This document shows positions 52,890-61,486 of a stretch of DNA of 64,000 nt, one piece after another. Position 1 is the first letter of the stretch. The number at the start of each line of letters is the position of its first letter. The stretch is from G963677445 sp963677445 (lineage in GTDB: Bacteria; Bacteroidota; Ignavibacteria; Ignavibacteriales; Melioribacteraceae). The position numbers and the translations under genes are program-made. The notes under the pieces are model-generated. The model worked only from the letters and a program-made list of their open reading frames with translations, was not told where the DNA came from and did no database searches. The stretch spans positions 62,001 to 126,000 of the forward strand of contig CAXXGF010000073.1 of the NCBI GenBank assembly GCA_963677445.2. The letters are read 5' to 3'.

Positions 52890-54287
52890 ATGAAAAAAAT
52901 TATATACTTTTTCATCCTCTTGTCAGTTCTTTCAGGAATAATTACAGCACAAACTGAAAGTAACGATCCGAGGATTGAGAGAATTGAAAAAATATACCGT
53001 AACCTGGAATATAATACAACCGCGTTTAATGATCTGAAAAATACATGGAACATTACAGATCCATATCTGATCAGAGATATATTCAACCGTTTTGTGGTTA
53101 AAAATGCCCTTGAAGTTGATGGAAGAAAGATTACATGGGATGAATTAAAACGAAGAGCGGAGGCAGTTCACAATAGTAATGTATATATTGAACTGCGCCA
53201 AAGATATTATGATTCCGAAATAGAGATGCTCAGGTTTTATACAGAAAAAAATAACAGCGCAGACTTTTCCAGAAAAGAATATATTTTTGACTCCGTTGAA
53301 GGTTTTATCTTTATTCGTGATATATTAAGCCGGGATATATATGAAAAACTGAAGGGGCGTCTTTATGCTCATACGGACTTAACCAAGTCTACCTTCAACA
53401 GTTTTTTGTCGTATAATTTCAATATCAGAATGCATTTGCAGAAACCTGACCTCATGTTCTACACAATTACAACCAGCAGGATGAACAAATTTATGTTGTC
53501 GCTGAATGGGGAATGGGGAAATGACCAGCTTGTTTATCCGGGATGGTATGCCCCGGAATACAGCGCTTTTCTGAAATTATCCTATCTTAACTTTGTAGCG
53601 AATAATAAAATCAACTATACCTATTACTTTAAACTTGGGTTGGGTATACCAGCTAAGCAGCCTGATTTTGATTTCATTGAAGAAGGATATTCCAAAATCC
53701 TTGTCCCGTCCGGTATTAATATTAAATTTGATCTTGGCGGCAATCCTTTGAAACTAATTCATAAATATTTTGAGAAAATTCATCTAAAGCTTGAAGGCTC
53801 GATAGCTCTCTCGGAAAATGAAGCCGGTGATTATAAAATTGATTACGCGACCAAATTTTTCTCATTAAGAAATTTTGTCAACTTCTACGCTAATCATAAA
53901 AACCTGGTTAATGTATTTGAATTTGGAACCCTTGACGCCGGTTTGGGATTTTCCCTCTACAACATGAATCATTATTACCTGGACCCGAGAAGAAAAGAAA
54001 TCACTGAAATTGATCCTGACGAACACGGTCTGAAAACCATGTTGATGGCAGACGCGAATCTTGTGAATAACTCCAATCTGCTTCAGCATAAAATTGGATT
54101 GCAGCTTAATTATGATATACCCGACAGTTACGGATACTTTGGGTTGAAAGTATTTGTATCTATAACCAATTTTTTCGGGTTCGACCTTGGATTTTACAAA
54201 TCATTCAGTGCGGGTGATCAGGGACTGCCAAATTACAGACTCAGTGATTACCTGGTATTTTCACCAATGATAAATATCAATTACTAG
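52890..54287 (+). CDS. Outer-membrane beta-barrel protein B2, paralogue of B1
   Basis: The 465 residues mirror B1: signal peptide (ending IITAQ), IYRNLEYNTTAFNDLKNTW (about 35-53), IFNRFVVKNALEVDGRK, ELRQRYYDSEIEML, a barrel domain and the C-terminal FSPMININY. It is encoded 20 bases after A2 and 9 bases before the lipoprotein gene. The repeated order A-B-A-B shows that the pair was duplicated as a unit. Confidence 0.7.
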   Translation: MKKIIYFFILLSVLSGIITAQTESNDPRIERIEKIYRNLEYNTTAFNDLKNTWNITDPYLIRDIFNRFVVKNALEVDGRKITWDELKRRAEAVHNSNVYIELRQRYYDSEIEMLRFYTEKNNSADFSRKEYIFDSVEGFIFIRDILSRDIYEKLKGRLYAHTDLTKSTFNSFLSYNFNIRMHLQKPDLMFYTITTSRMNKFMLSLNGEWGNDQLVYPGWYAPEYSAFLKLSYLNFVANNKINYTYYFKLGLGIPAKQPDFDFIEEGYSKILVPSGINIKFDLGGNPLKLIHKYFEKIHLKLEGSIALSENEAGDYKIDYATKFFSLRNFVNFYANHKNLVNVFEFGTLDAGLGFSLYNMNHYYLDPRRKEITEIDPDEHGLKTMLMADANLVNNSNLLQHKIGLQLNYDIPDSYGYFGLKVFVSITNFFGFDLGFYKSFSAGDQGLPNYRLSDYLVFSPMININY

Positions 54288-54296
54288 GATCAATCA

Positions 54297-55127
54297 ATGA
54301 AACAAAGGGATAAAAGTTATATTACATATTTACCGTTAGCGCTGCTTATTTTTTTTCTGGCCGCGTGCGCTTCAGAAAATATTATCGATAATCCTCTTCC
54401 GCTTGTGGAGATTACCGGCGGGCCGGGGAATTACAATTCTATCGCAAGTGATGAAGTTGAATTCGTTTGGAAGGGAAGTTACGGAAATACATTATTCAAG
54501 TACAGGCTTCTTTATTACAATATTACGGGCGCTGTAGAAGAATCTGTAACATGGTCCGACTACAGTGATGATACTTTCGTTTTATTTGAAAACCTTGATG
54601 ATGGCAAGTATGAGTTCCAGATTAAGCCTTTAAGTGAGAATATTGAAGGTGATGAAATCTCCCGCGTTTTTATCGTTGACGCAATCACCGGGCCTGCATT
54701 TTCATTCTTCAAAAAGAGCAATATTGTTAAGAAGGATTCAACATTCAGGCTGGGTGTTAATATGGAAGATATTGACAGTTTGTCATTTTTCGTCACTGTC
54801 CTGAATTTTGACCCCGCATTATTAAATGTTACAAGTCTTGATGAAGGGGGATATTCTTACCGGAATTATGGACAATCTCTTGAGCCCAAACTGGATGACG
54901 CGGCATTAAAAGACAGCATTAATACCTATGGTGAAATAAGAATTTTCTCAAGGCTTTTTGATGAAATTGATTCTACAAACGCCAGTCTGAGCGGATCAGG
55001 TGAAATTCTCAGTTTTGAATTTCTCGCTGTCGCGAAGGAAATACTGAAATTGAACTCACGAAAGTTGATGCCCGAAAAGCTGATTCTTCAAAAATATTTG
55101 TTACCGCCACTAAAAATGCCCTCGTAG
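54297..55127 (+). CDS. Lipoprotein with cohesin-like C-terminal domain, frameshifted near the end
   Basis: A lipobox-type signal peptide (LIFFLAAC, Cys at about 22) is followed by an FN3/Ig-like domain (DEVEFVWKGSYGNTLFKYRL; DDGKYEFQIKPL) and a cohesin-like beta domain (STFRLGVNMEDIDSLSFFVT; FDPALLNVTSLDEGG; GEILSFEFLAVAKE). The annotated end KLNSRKLMPEK is out of frame: slipping back one base at 55039-55041 gives NTEIELTKVDARKADSS, then a typical final strand NALVEIK and a stop at 55136-55138. So the real or ancestral protein ends at 55138. It is the last gene of the motor locus and a likely surface or outer-membrane-anchored partner. Confidence 0.75.
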   Translation: MKQRDKSYITYLPLALLIFFLAACASENIIDNPLPLVEITGGPGNYNSIASDEVEFVWKGSYGNTLFKYRLLYYNITGAVEESVTWSDYSDDTFVLFENLDDGKYEFQIKPLSENIEGDEISRVFIVDAITGPAFSFFKKSNIVKKDSTFRLGVNMEDIDSLSFFVTVLNFDPALLNVTSLDEGGYSYRNYGQSLEPKLDDAALKDSINTYGEIRIFSRLFDEIDSTNASLSGSGEILSFEFLAVAKEILKLNSRKLMPEKLILQKYLLPPLKMPS

Positions 55128-55140
55128 AAATTAAATAAAA

Positions 55141-55170
55141 AAAAGGGGACAAATTTTTGTCCCCCTTTTT
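55141..55170. terminator. Convergent (bidirectional) terminator
   Basis: aaaaggggacaaa / tttgtcccccttttt forms a strong stem with A runs on the left and T runs on the right, so it can stop both the motor locus (+) and groES (-). Confidence 0.85.
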
Positions 55171-55173
55171 CTT

Positions 55174-55446
55174 TTAATCTTCAACGATTGCTAAAATATC
55201 CGCCCGCTGAACAATTTTAAACTCTTCATTATTAACAGTAATGTCTTCTCCGCCATATTTGGCAAATAGTATTTTACTGCCTTTCTGAACAAGTTCTTTT
55301 AGATCTTCATCGGTGCCAACTTCAACAACTTCTCCCATTCTCGGTTTTTCTTTGGCGCTATCCGGTATTATAAGGCCCGAGGCTGTTTTAGATTCTTCTT
55401 CGAGCATTCGGACAAGCACTCTGTCATCGATTGGTCTGATTGTCAT
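55174..55446 (-). CDS. groES: Co-chaperonin GroES
   Basis: The 90 residues start TIRPIDDRVLVRMLEEESKT and contain the mobile loop TASGLIIPDSAKEKP, then MGEVVEVG and LFAKYGGEDITVNNEEF, all canonical for the seven-subunit lid of GroEL. ATG 55446 follows GGAGAAAC. No groEL lies downstream; the gene ends at the bidirectional terminator. It is therefore encoded apart from groEL or is an extra copy. Confidence 0.96.
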   Translation of the reverse strand: MTIRPIDDRVLVRMLEEESKTASGLIIPDSAKEKPRMGEVVEVGTDEDLKELVQKGSKILFAKYGGEDITVNNEEFKIVQRADILAIVED

Positions 55447-55462
55447 TTTTGTTTCTCCATTA

Positions 55463-55717
55463 TTATCTGATATTTAACATTTTATCAATTCTGTTTTTAT
55501 CGAAACCAACAACCGGCCGGTTATTTATAAGTATTACCGGAACACCGGTTTGCCCGGTTTTTCTCTGCATGTCTCTGGCAGCCGCCATATCACGGGAAAC
55601 ATCAATATCCTTGAATCGAATTCGATTTTCTCTGAAATATCTTTTCGCGGTATTACAATATGAACAGGTAGGGGTTGAAAACATAATTACTTTTGGTTGA
55701 CTGGCTGAAGGTGTCAT
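55463..55717 (-). CDS. Glutaredoxin-like protein
   Basis: The 84 residues form a thioredoxin-fold glutaredoxin/NrdH-like protein. The redox site is CSYC after IMFSTPT, the cis-proline region is GQTGVPVILINNRPVVGFD, and the basic helix start YFRENRIRFKDIDVSRD is typical of the small YruB/Uxx glutaredoxin group. The likely role is a cytosolic thiol-disulfide reductant. ATG 55717 follows AAGGAA. It is 16 bases upstream of groES on the same strand, so the two are probably cotranscribed. Confidence 0.9.
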   Translation of the reverse strand: MTPSASQPKVIMFSTPTCSYCNTAKRYFRENRIRFKDIDVSRDMAAARDMQRKTGQTGVPVILINNRPVVGFDKNRIDKMLNIR

Positions 55718-55842
55718 ATTTATTCCTTTTTTTACGAAATAAGATGCAGACTTACCGAAAAGGTTTCACTCCACTTTGTTCTCAATACCATTTATTTTAT
55801 TTTTAGATACTACATTGTTTATTTTTCATAAGGATAAAATAT

Positions 55843-57174
55843 TTGGAAAACTACAGGGATACTTTTACTGAATCGCCCGTAAAATATAATCATTGGTTTA
55901 TCAGACTGAGATATTTTGCCTTTGCCTCTCTAATTGTTTTTTTAGCTTCTATAAATGTATTTTTTCAGATATCAAACTGCCAGAATATTCTTGGAATTCT
56001 GGTGCTGATCTTCATCTTTATATATAACACTCTGCTAAAAAGAAAACTGGACAGAACCAGGCTTGATGAGAATAATAGTCAGCAAATAGCATTTTACCAG
56101 ATTGTTCTGGATATTTTATCACTTTCCGTTCTTGTATATGCAACCGGGGGGATAGAAGCGCCGATTTTTCTTTTTTTTATTTTTCATATGATTCTGGGAA
56201 GTCTGCTGCTTCCACGTAAAGATATTACTCTTATCGCGTGTTTCATTGTTATTACTTTTTCCGGCCTGAGTCTGCTTGAATATTTCTCTGTTATTCCGCA
56301 TCAGGAAATCAATGGTTTATTCAGTCAGCCACTTTATAATGACATCAATTTTGTCGCTGGTATTCTTATAATATTCACCTCCGTTATATTTATCAGTATT
56401 TATTTAACAGGTAAAATATCGGGTGACCTGAGGGAAAGGGAATTACAGCTAAAAAATGCTTATGAAAGTTTACGTGATGCGGAAGCGTCAAAACAAAAAT
56501 ATATAATGGCGGTTGTTCACGAGCTCAAATCTCCTATTGCAGCCTCAATATCATATATTGAGCTGATAAAAGGAAATTACCTCGGAGAAGTAAATGAGGC
56601 GGTGGCAGAAAAACTTTCTAAAACCAGGGAACGCCTGAAAGAATCAATCGATAATATTAATGATATTTTATATGTTTCAAAATTTAAGCTGCTGAACAAA
56701 ATAAATAAAGAGAAAGTAGACCTGGCTGAACTAATTGATATAATTATTGAAAAACAACAGGTTAAAGCTGATAAAAAAAATATTAAAATTAGTTTTGATC
56801 GGGGAATAGAAGCGGAAGAACATAATGGCGATCCGATCTTGTTAAATCTCGCTTTTTCTAATCTCATTGGGAACGCGATAAAATATACTCCGGAAAAAGG
56901 AGTGGTTTCCATTAAGCTTGAGGAGGATAAAATAACGATATCGGATGACGGCATCGGTATCCCCGCTAATGATATAAAAAAATTATTCGCCGAATTCTAC
57001 AGGGCTTCCAATGCGGTAAAAAGTAAGATTGAAGGGACGGGCACAGGTTTATACCTTGTAAAACAGATTATTGAGGAACATGGAGGAAAGATAAAAGTAA
57101 TAAGCCCCTCCGGAATTGGAAATGAGAGCAGGCCGGGAACAGAATTTGTGATTAAGCTGGGTAAAAATAATTAA
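55843..57174 (+). CDS. Membrane sensor histidine kinase (first of tandem pair)
   Basis: The 443 residues have six or so membrane helices in residues 22-190, including the block YATGGIEAPIFLFFIFHMIL, then a short coiled linker. The HisKA helix has the phospho-acceptor His226 in VVHELKSPIAAS, and a HATPase domain follows with N box NLIGNAIKYTP, ISDDGIGIP and EGTGTGLYLVKQIIEEHGG. The start is TTG 55843 after AAGGAT. No PAS or periplasmic sensor domain is seen, so sensing may be within the membrane. No response regulator is nearby. Confidence 0.93.
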   Translation: MENYRDTFTESPVKYNHWFIRLRYFAFASLIVFLASINVFFQISNCQNILGILVLIFIFIYNTLLKRKLDRTRLDENNSQQIAFYQIVLDILSLSVLVYATGGIEAPIFLFFIFHMILGSLLLPRKDITLIACFIVITFSGLSLLEYFSVIPHQEINGLFSQPLYNDINFVAGILIIFTSVIFISIYLTGKISGDLRERELQLKNAYESLRDAEASKQKYIMAVVHELKSPIAASISYIELIKGNYLGEVNEAVAEKLSKTRERLKESIDNINDILYVSKFKLLNKINKEKVDLAELIDIIIEKQQVKADKKNIKISFDRGIEAEEHNGDPILLNLAFSNLIGNAIKYTPEKGVVSIKLEEDKITISDDGIGIPANDIKKLFAEFYRASNAVKSKIEGTGTGLYLVKQIIEEHGGKIKVISPSGIGNESRPGTEFVIKLGKNN

Positions 57175-57248
57175 AATAACCATTTGTAAAAATCACTTAA
57201 ATTATTATATTATCTCTCAAATTCCTATAACCAATCTTGGGAGATGTT

Positions 57249-58655
57249 ATGTTAATACTGGTTCCCGGATGGGCTCACCATTATGATGAATTCTGGGCTG
57301 CTGTTAAAAGACGCAACCTTTGGTTTATCAAACTGCGGTATCTTTTTGCGTTCAGTCTTATGATTTTTCTTATCGGGGGGGAATATATACTTGATTTTCA
57401 ACTCACCGATACCCAGGTAACAGCAATAACGGCAATAATTATTACAATAGCATCTTATAATATTTTTTTACACTGGTTCCGAAAACATGTTAAGTGCGTT
57501 CCCGGTCAGTTTAACTGCCTTCACATGTCGCTCGTACAAATGCTTCTGGATCTTTTCGCCCTGATGATCCTGATATATTTTACCGGCGTAATAGAATCTC
57601 CCCTCTATATGTTTTTTATTTTCCAGATGATAATTGGCAGTTTAATTCTGCCCGGTTATGTTGTCTATACAATCGCGGGTTTAATAATAATTATATTTTC
57701 ATCACTGATTATCTTTCAGCATAACAGTCTGATTCCATCATTTCCCATACAGGGATTATACATCCAGGAATCAGGTTTTACATCCAATTATGTTTTTCTC
57801 TTTATTATAGTATTCAGCACAATGCTCATCGTCAGCGTTCTTATTGCCAACAGGATCGCCCGATCACTATATAAAAGGGAACAGGAACTGAGGGAAACAT
57901 TATTGAAGCTTAATGAAGCTGAAGTAACAAAGCAGAAATACATCATGGGAGTTGTTCATGAAATAAAGTCTCCGATCGCGGCGGTTAAATCAATTATTGA
58001 TTTAATATTACAGAATTTCCTGGGACCGGTCAGCGAAACAATTTCAGTGAAGCTGAAGAGAGCTCACCATAGAACGGATGACGCTCTTAACCTTATCAAT
58101 AATATATTAAGGATATCGAAGCTCAGGATACTGAATATAACCACAACCGAAGAGCTGAATATTGCCGAGATAATTCAGACGACAATTTCAAAAAATTCTG
58201 ATACGGCCGTTGTAAAAAATCTGGAAATTAAATTTTCTGATACCCGCAAGGAAAACAAACCGCTAAAAGGAGACCGGGTTTTACTGGAGCTCGCGATGTC
58301 CAATATGCTGAGTAATGCCATAAAATATAATATGGATAACGGGATCATTGAAATAATACTGAATGATCACGAAGATGAACTGGAGATAGAATTCTGTGAT
58401 AGTGGTATTGGAATTCCGGCAAAGGATACAGAAAAAATCTTTGCCCAGTTTTATCGGGCTTCAAACCTGAAATGGAATGATTTTGAAGGTAGCGGAGTTG
58501 GCCTGGCGCTTGTCATGGAGATTATCGAAAGGCACAACGGTCAGATAAAAGTTGAAAGCCCATCGAGATTATCGACACCTGACCGGCCTGGCACATCTTT
58601 TACGATCAGGATGCCTTATCAGAGCAAGATAACATCAGATCCCGATAAAAAATGA
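57249..58655 (+). CDS. Membrane sensor histidine kinase (second of tandem pair)
   Basis: The 468-residue protein is colinear with its neighbour: six or so helices with YFTGVIESPLYMFFIFQMII, HisKA His237 in VVHEIKSPIAAV, and ATPase motifs NMLSNAIKYN, FCDSGIGIPAKD and EGSGVGLALVMEIIERHNG. Residues 70-91 hold extra Cys/His (HWFRKHVKCVPGQFNCLH), which the first kinase lacks and which could bind metal or act in redox sensing; that is inference. I prefer ATG 57249 after GGGAG to the TTG at 57237. The 3' end meets the convergent ispE gene after 2 bases. Confidence 0.93.
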   Translation: MLILVPGWAHHYDEFWAAVKRRNLWFIKLRYLFAFSLMIFLIGGEYILDFQLTDTQVTAITAIIITIASYNIFLHWFRKHVKCVPGQFNCLHMSLVQMLLDLFALMILIYFTGVIESPLYMFFIFQMIIGSLILPGYVVYTIAGLIIIIFSSLIIFQHNSLIPSFPIQGLYIQESGFTSNYVFLFIIVFSTMLIVSVLIANRIARSLYKREQELRETLLKLNEAEVTKQKYIMGVVHEIKSPIAAVKSIIDLILQNFLGPVSETISVKLKRAHHRTDDALNLINNILRISKLRILNITTTEELNIAEIIQTTISKNSDTAVVKNLEIKFSDTRKENKPLKGDRVLLELAMSNMLSNAIKYNMDNGIIEIILNDHEDELEIEFCDSGIGIPAKDTEKIFAQFYRASNLKWNDFEGSGVGLALVMEIIERHNGQIKVESPSRLSTPDRPGTSFTIRMPYQSKITSDPDKK

Positions 58656-58657
58656 TC

Positions 58658-59503
58658 TTAATATTCCCGGGTTCTGCTGATAAAACTAAGATAATTTTCC
58701 GGTAAATCATCGGTAACCTTTGAGATATCATTTATATCATCGAAAAATCCATAGACAGTTGAACCGCTTCCGGACATCATGCTAAAAGTGGAATTATTAT
58801 TCAGCATTTTTTCCTTTATTTTTCCAATTTCAGGATATTTGCCGAATACATAATTTTCAAAATCATTCACCAGTCGCCCTGAAAGCGCTTTTGGATTATG
58901 GGCCGCTTCTGAAAATAGCTGAATATAATCTGTATCATTTATTGATGGTTTGATATTTCTGAAAGCTTCGGCAGTGGAAACATGAATACCCGGGTTTACG
59001 ATCAATATATATGTTTCAGGATAAAAATCGACCGGCACAAGCGCTTCTCCTCTTGAAAAGCCCGCGGAAGGGCGGGAGAGCAGAAAAAAAGGCACGTCGG
59101 ATCCAAGCGAGAGGGCAGATTCAAAAAGCTGATTTGAATTAAGATTTAATTTTAACAGGGCATTAAGGGCAAGAATTGTGGACGCGGCATCCGAACTGCC
59201 TCCTCCAAGTCCTCCTCCCATAGGAATTCCCTTTAACAATTCTATCTTCACGTTAATCTTTATTTTTAGTTTATTTTCCAGTAACCTCACAGCTTTTACA
59301 ACAAGGTTCTCCTCATTTTCAAGCTCGGGAAAACCCTGGCAGAAAAAACTGAATTTGGTATCGGGGTAAATAGATATTTTATCTGCCATATCCATCACAG
59401 GAAAAAATAAAGTTTTCAGATTATGAAATCCATCTTCTCTTTTTTCAATAATATTAAGCCCCAGGTTAATTTTGGCGGGCGCGTTAATCTGAATAAAATT
59501 CAT
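58658..59503 (-). CDS. ispE: 4-diphosphocytidyl-2-C-methyl-D-erythritol kinase
   Basis: This GHMP kinase of the MEP isoprenoid pathway has APAKINLGLNI at the start, the ATP-binding PMGGGLGGGSSDAASTIL (about 93-110), LGSDVPFFL and the C-terminal MSGSGSTVYGFF. The 281 residues are of normal length. ATG 59503 follows AAGGA at 9 bases; it overlaps the preceding gene by about 20 bases. The presence of ispE shows the MEP route, and it would feed the polyprenyl synthase encoded at 20007. Confidence 0.95.
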   Translation of the reverse strand: MNFIQINAPAKINLGLNIIEKREDGFHNLKTLFFPVMDMADKISIYPDTKFSFFCQGFPELENEENLVVKAVRLLENKLKIKINVKIELLKGIPMGGGLGGGSSDAASTILALNALLKLNLNSNQLFESALSLGSDVPFFLLSRPSAGFSRGEALVPVDFYPETYILIVNPGIHVSTAEAFRNIKPSINDTDYIQLFSEAAHNPKALSGRLVNDFENYVFGKYPEIGKIKEKMLNNNSTFSMMSGSGSTVYGFFDDINDISKVTDDLPENYLSFISRTREY

Positions 59504-60362
59504 CAATAAAAATCCTTAATTTTCTGATATGTTCGAATGAAGAGCCGCAGCACGCTCCTAAAAATGATGGATTAAACCTTATTAAAGTTTCTATTTCTGC
59601 TATATAGATATCGGGAGAAGTTCCACAATATATTTCATTATCATGCACATTTCCGCCTCCCATATTCGCGTAGAACCCAAATGACAGACTGATATTCATC
59701 TTTGATACAATTTTAATAATATCATTCACCGGACAACAATTAAAGCTAACCGCCCGGGGATTAAATTGAGAGATAAGGTCCAAAGCCTCCTGAATATCGC
59801 TTCCATCCAGCAAAGTGAGCTCAGGAGTAATATAAAGAGAAATAATGAAAGGGAATTTATTGCCATCCATTATTTTAAGGATAATTTTAATTTCATCTAG
59901 ATGACTTTGTGTTTCATGAAGGATAAAATCGCAATTATTTTCAATAAGGGAACCGATATGACGCTGATGATTATCTTCCAGCTCGGAAAGGGTCGCATTA
60001 CGCTGTCTCTGGTAACAATCTTCGGCAGGAGGATTAGACCCCGCGATAAGTGTTGTTTGCCCTTCAGCGGCTCTGTGAGCGAGACTACAGGCTTTTTTGA
60101 CAATCAGTCCGGGCGACACAGAAGCTCCTGAACGAATAAGAGCGAGAGGATTGGTCCTGAAAGTATTTGTCGTGATGATATCCGCTCCGGCAGCTATATA
60201 TTGCCTGTGAATTTTTTCAACCGTATCGGGCGCGGTAAAATTTGCCTCTCCCGACCATACAGGGCTATTATTTGTTTTACCCATCTGTTGAAGAAGGCTT
60301 CCCATCGAGCCGTCAAGAATCAACGGTTTCGATCTGTTATTAAAAATATTTTCATCCGGCAT
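59484..60362 (-). CDS. Homocysteine S-methyltransferase-family protein
   Basis: The 292 residues form the (beta/alpha)8 zinc barrel of the Pfam S-methyl_trans family. LILDGSMGSLLQQMG opens the domain, then ADIITTNTFRTNP, and the zinc cysteines lie in VSFNCCPVND and near the C-terminus in GACCGSSFEHIR. It corresponds to the first domain of MetH or to stand-alone BhmT/MmuM-type enzymes. The methyl donor cannot be told from sequence. Its ATG shares a base with the stop of the upstream glycosyltransferase. Confidence 0.88.
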   Translation of the reverse strand: MPDENIFNNRSKPLILDGSMGSLLQQMGKTNNSPVWSGEANFTAPDTVEKIHRQYIAAGADIITTNTFRTNPLALIRSGASVSPGLIVKKACSLAHRAAEGQTTLIAGSNPPAEDCYQRQRNATLSELEDNHQRHIGSLIENNCDFILHETQSHLDEIKIILKIMDGNKFPFIISLYITPELTLLDGSDIQEALDLISQFNPRAVSFNCCPVNDIIKIVSKMNISLSFGFYANMGGGNVHDNEIYCGTSPDIYIAEIETLIRFNPSFLGACCGSSFEHIRKLRIFIDEFYSD

Positions 60363-61486
60363 TATTTCAGAGAGTTAAAATAGTTAATCGTTTCAGTTTC
60401 AATTTTTTCCAGGTCAATCATTTCGATACATTCCAGGTTATGGGGGCAGCTTTTTTTCCAGCAGGGTGAACATTCCAGATTTTCAGGATATATTTTTATT
60501 CCCCGGTCATACAAATCTATTTCACTCTGGCAGGAAAGTCCGAACCACGCGATCACATATTTTTTTAACGCGATAGCGAGATGCATGCCGAAAGAGTCGC
60601 CGGTAATCACAAGATCGGCAAGATTTTCATAACATGCTCCTTTTCTGATACCTTCATTAGTGGGGGTATTTATTATTTTACCTTTGAAGTGTTCTGCTAT
60701 TTCATTGTTCCTGATAGTATCTTCAGGTCCCCCGAGTAAAATAATTTTGAACCGATTATATGACAGAAACTTTTCAATCAACTGAATATGTTGTTCAACT
60801 GTCATTTTTTTGTTGGGGAAAAGGGTGGAACATCCGGTATTAAATCCAATTACCTCATCATCTTTATCTATTCCGGCCTCTTTCCTGTATCGGTCGGTAA
60901 AATCAATCTCTTCACTGCTGAAATTAAATACATACTCATTTCTGTCATATTCAACTTCAAATGTCTCGGAAAGATAATCCTGACCTGTCCTCTGATTAAC
61001 CCTGAATTTAAGATTATCATCGAGACCAAGTTTATAATTATATAAAGCTCCATCATTCAGCGGAATTATTTTCGCGTTATTATCAATCCCGAATCCAAGT
61101 CTGTGACTTGCTTTAACCGACATCGCCAATGCGCCTGAACGCAACGACTTATCAACATTCATTACATAATCAAATTCAAGCTGGTTCAGTATGGATATTG
61201 ATTCAAAATCATATACAAATACTTTGTCAATATATTCATTATATTTCAACAGACCTGATGCCACCTTAAGTGTTATCCAATATATCGTGGAAACCGGAAA
61301 TTTCTTTTTTAATGACGCTAACTGAGCGGTTGTCATCAATACATCACCCATCGCATCGAGATTTATTATCAGTATTCGCGTACCTGCCGGCTGTTGATCA
61401 CCACATCCTTCTGCCAGGCAGTTATATCCCGGGAAACAGGGTTTATAGCCGTTAAAATGTTTACAATCAGGAATCTTTATATTCAT
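60362..61486 (-). CDS. Family 9 glycosyltransferase (heptosyltransferase-like) with cysteine-rich ends
   Basis: The 374 residues have the GT9 N-domain ILIINLDAMGDVLMTTAQLASL and the C-domain GFNTGCSTLFPNKKM, then LLGGPEDTIRNNEIAEHF and LVITGDSFGMHLAIAL. Before the Rossmann start it has a small Cys cluster (CKHFNGYKPCFPGYNC and CG), and near the end CSPCWKKSCPHNLECIEM. GT9 enzymes such as WaaC/WaaF add heptose to LPS core; the acceptor here is unknown. I start it at ATG 61486, nine bases after GGAAA; the frame extends upstream to 61522. Confidence 0.88.
   Translation of the reverse strand: MNIKIPDCKHFNGYKPCFPGYNCLAEGCGDQQPAGTRILIINLDAMGDVLMTTAQLASLKKKFPVSTIYWITLKVASGLLKYNEYIDKVFVYDFESISILNQLEFDYVMNVDKSLRSGALAMSVKASHRLGFGIDNNAKIIPLNDGALYNYKLGLDDNLKFRVNQRTGQDYLSETFEVEYDRNEYVFNFSSEEIDFTDRYRKEAGIDKDDEVIGFNTGCSTLFPNKKMTVEQHIQLIEKFLSYNRFKIILLGGPEDTIRNNEIAEHFKGKIINTPTNEGIRKGACYENLADLVITGDSFGMHLAIALKKYVIAWFGLSCQSEIDLYDRGIKIYPENLECSPCWKKSCPHNLECIEMIDLEKIETETINYFNSLK

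Noticed and set aside
48392..54287. GldN homologues among the A/B proteins
   Set aside because: They are 464-507 residues with clear barrel-type C-termini; I could not find the periplasmic GldN sequence pattern in them, so no gld symbol was given.
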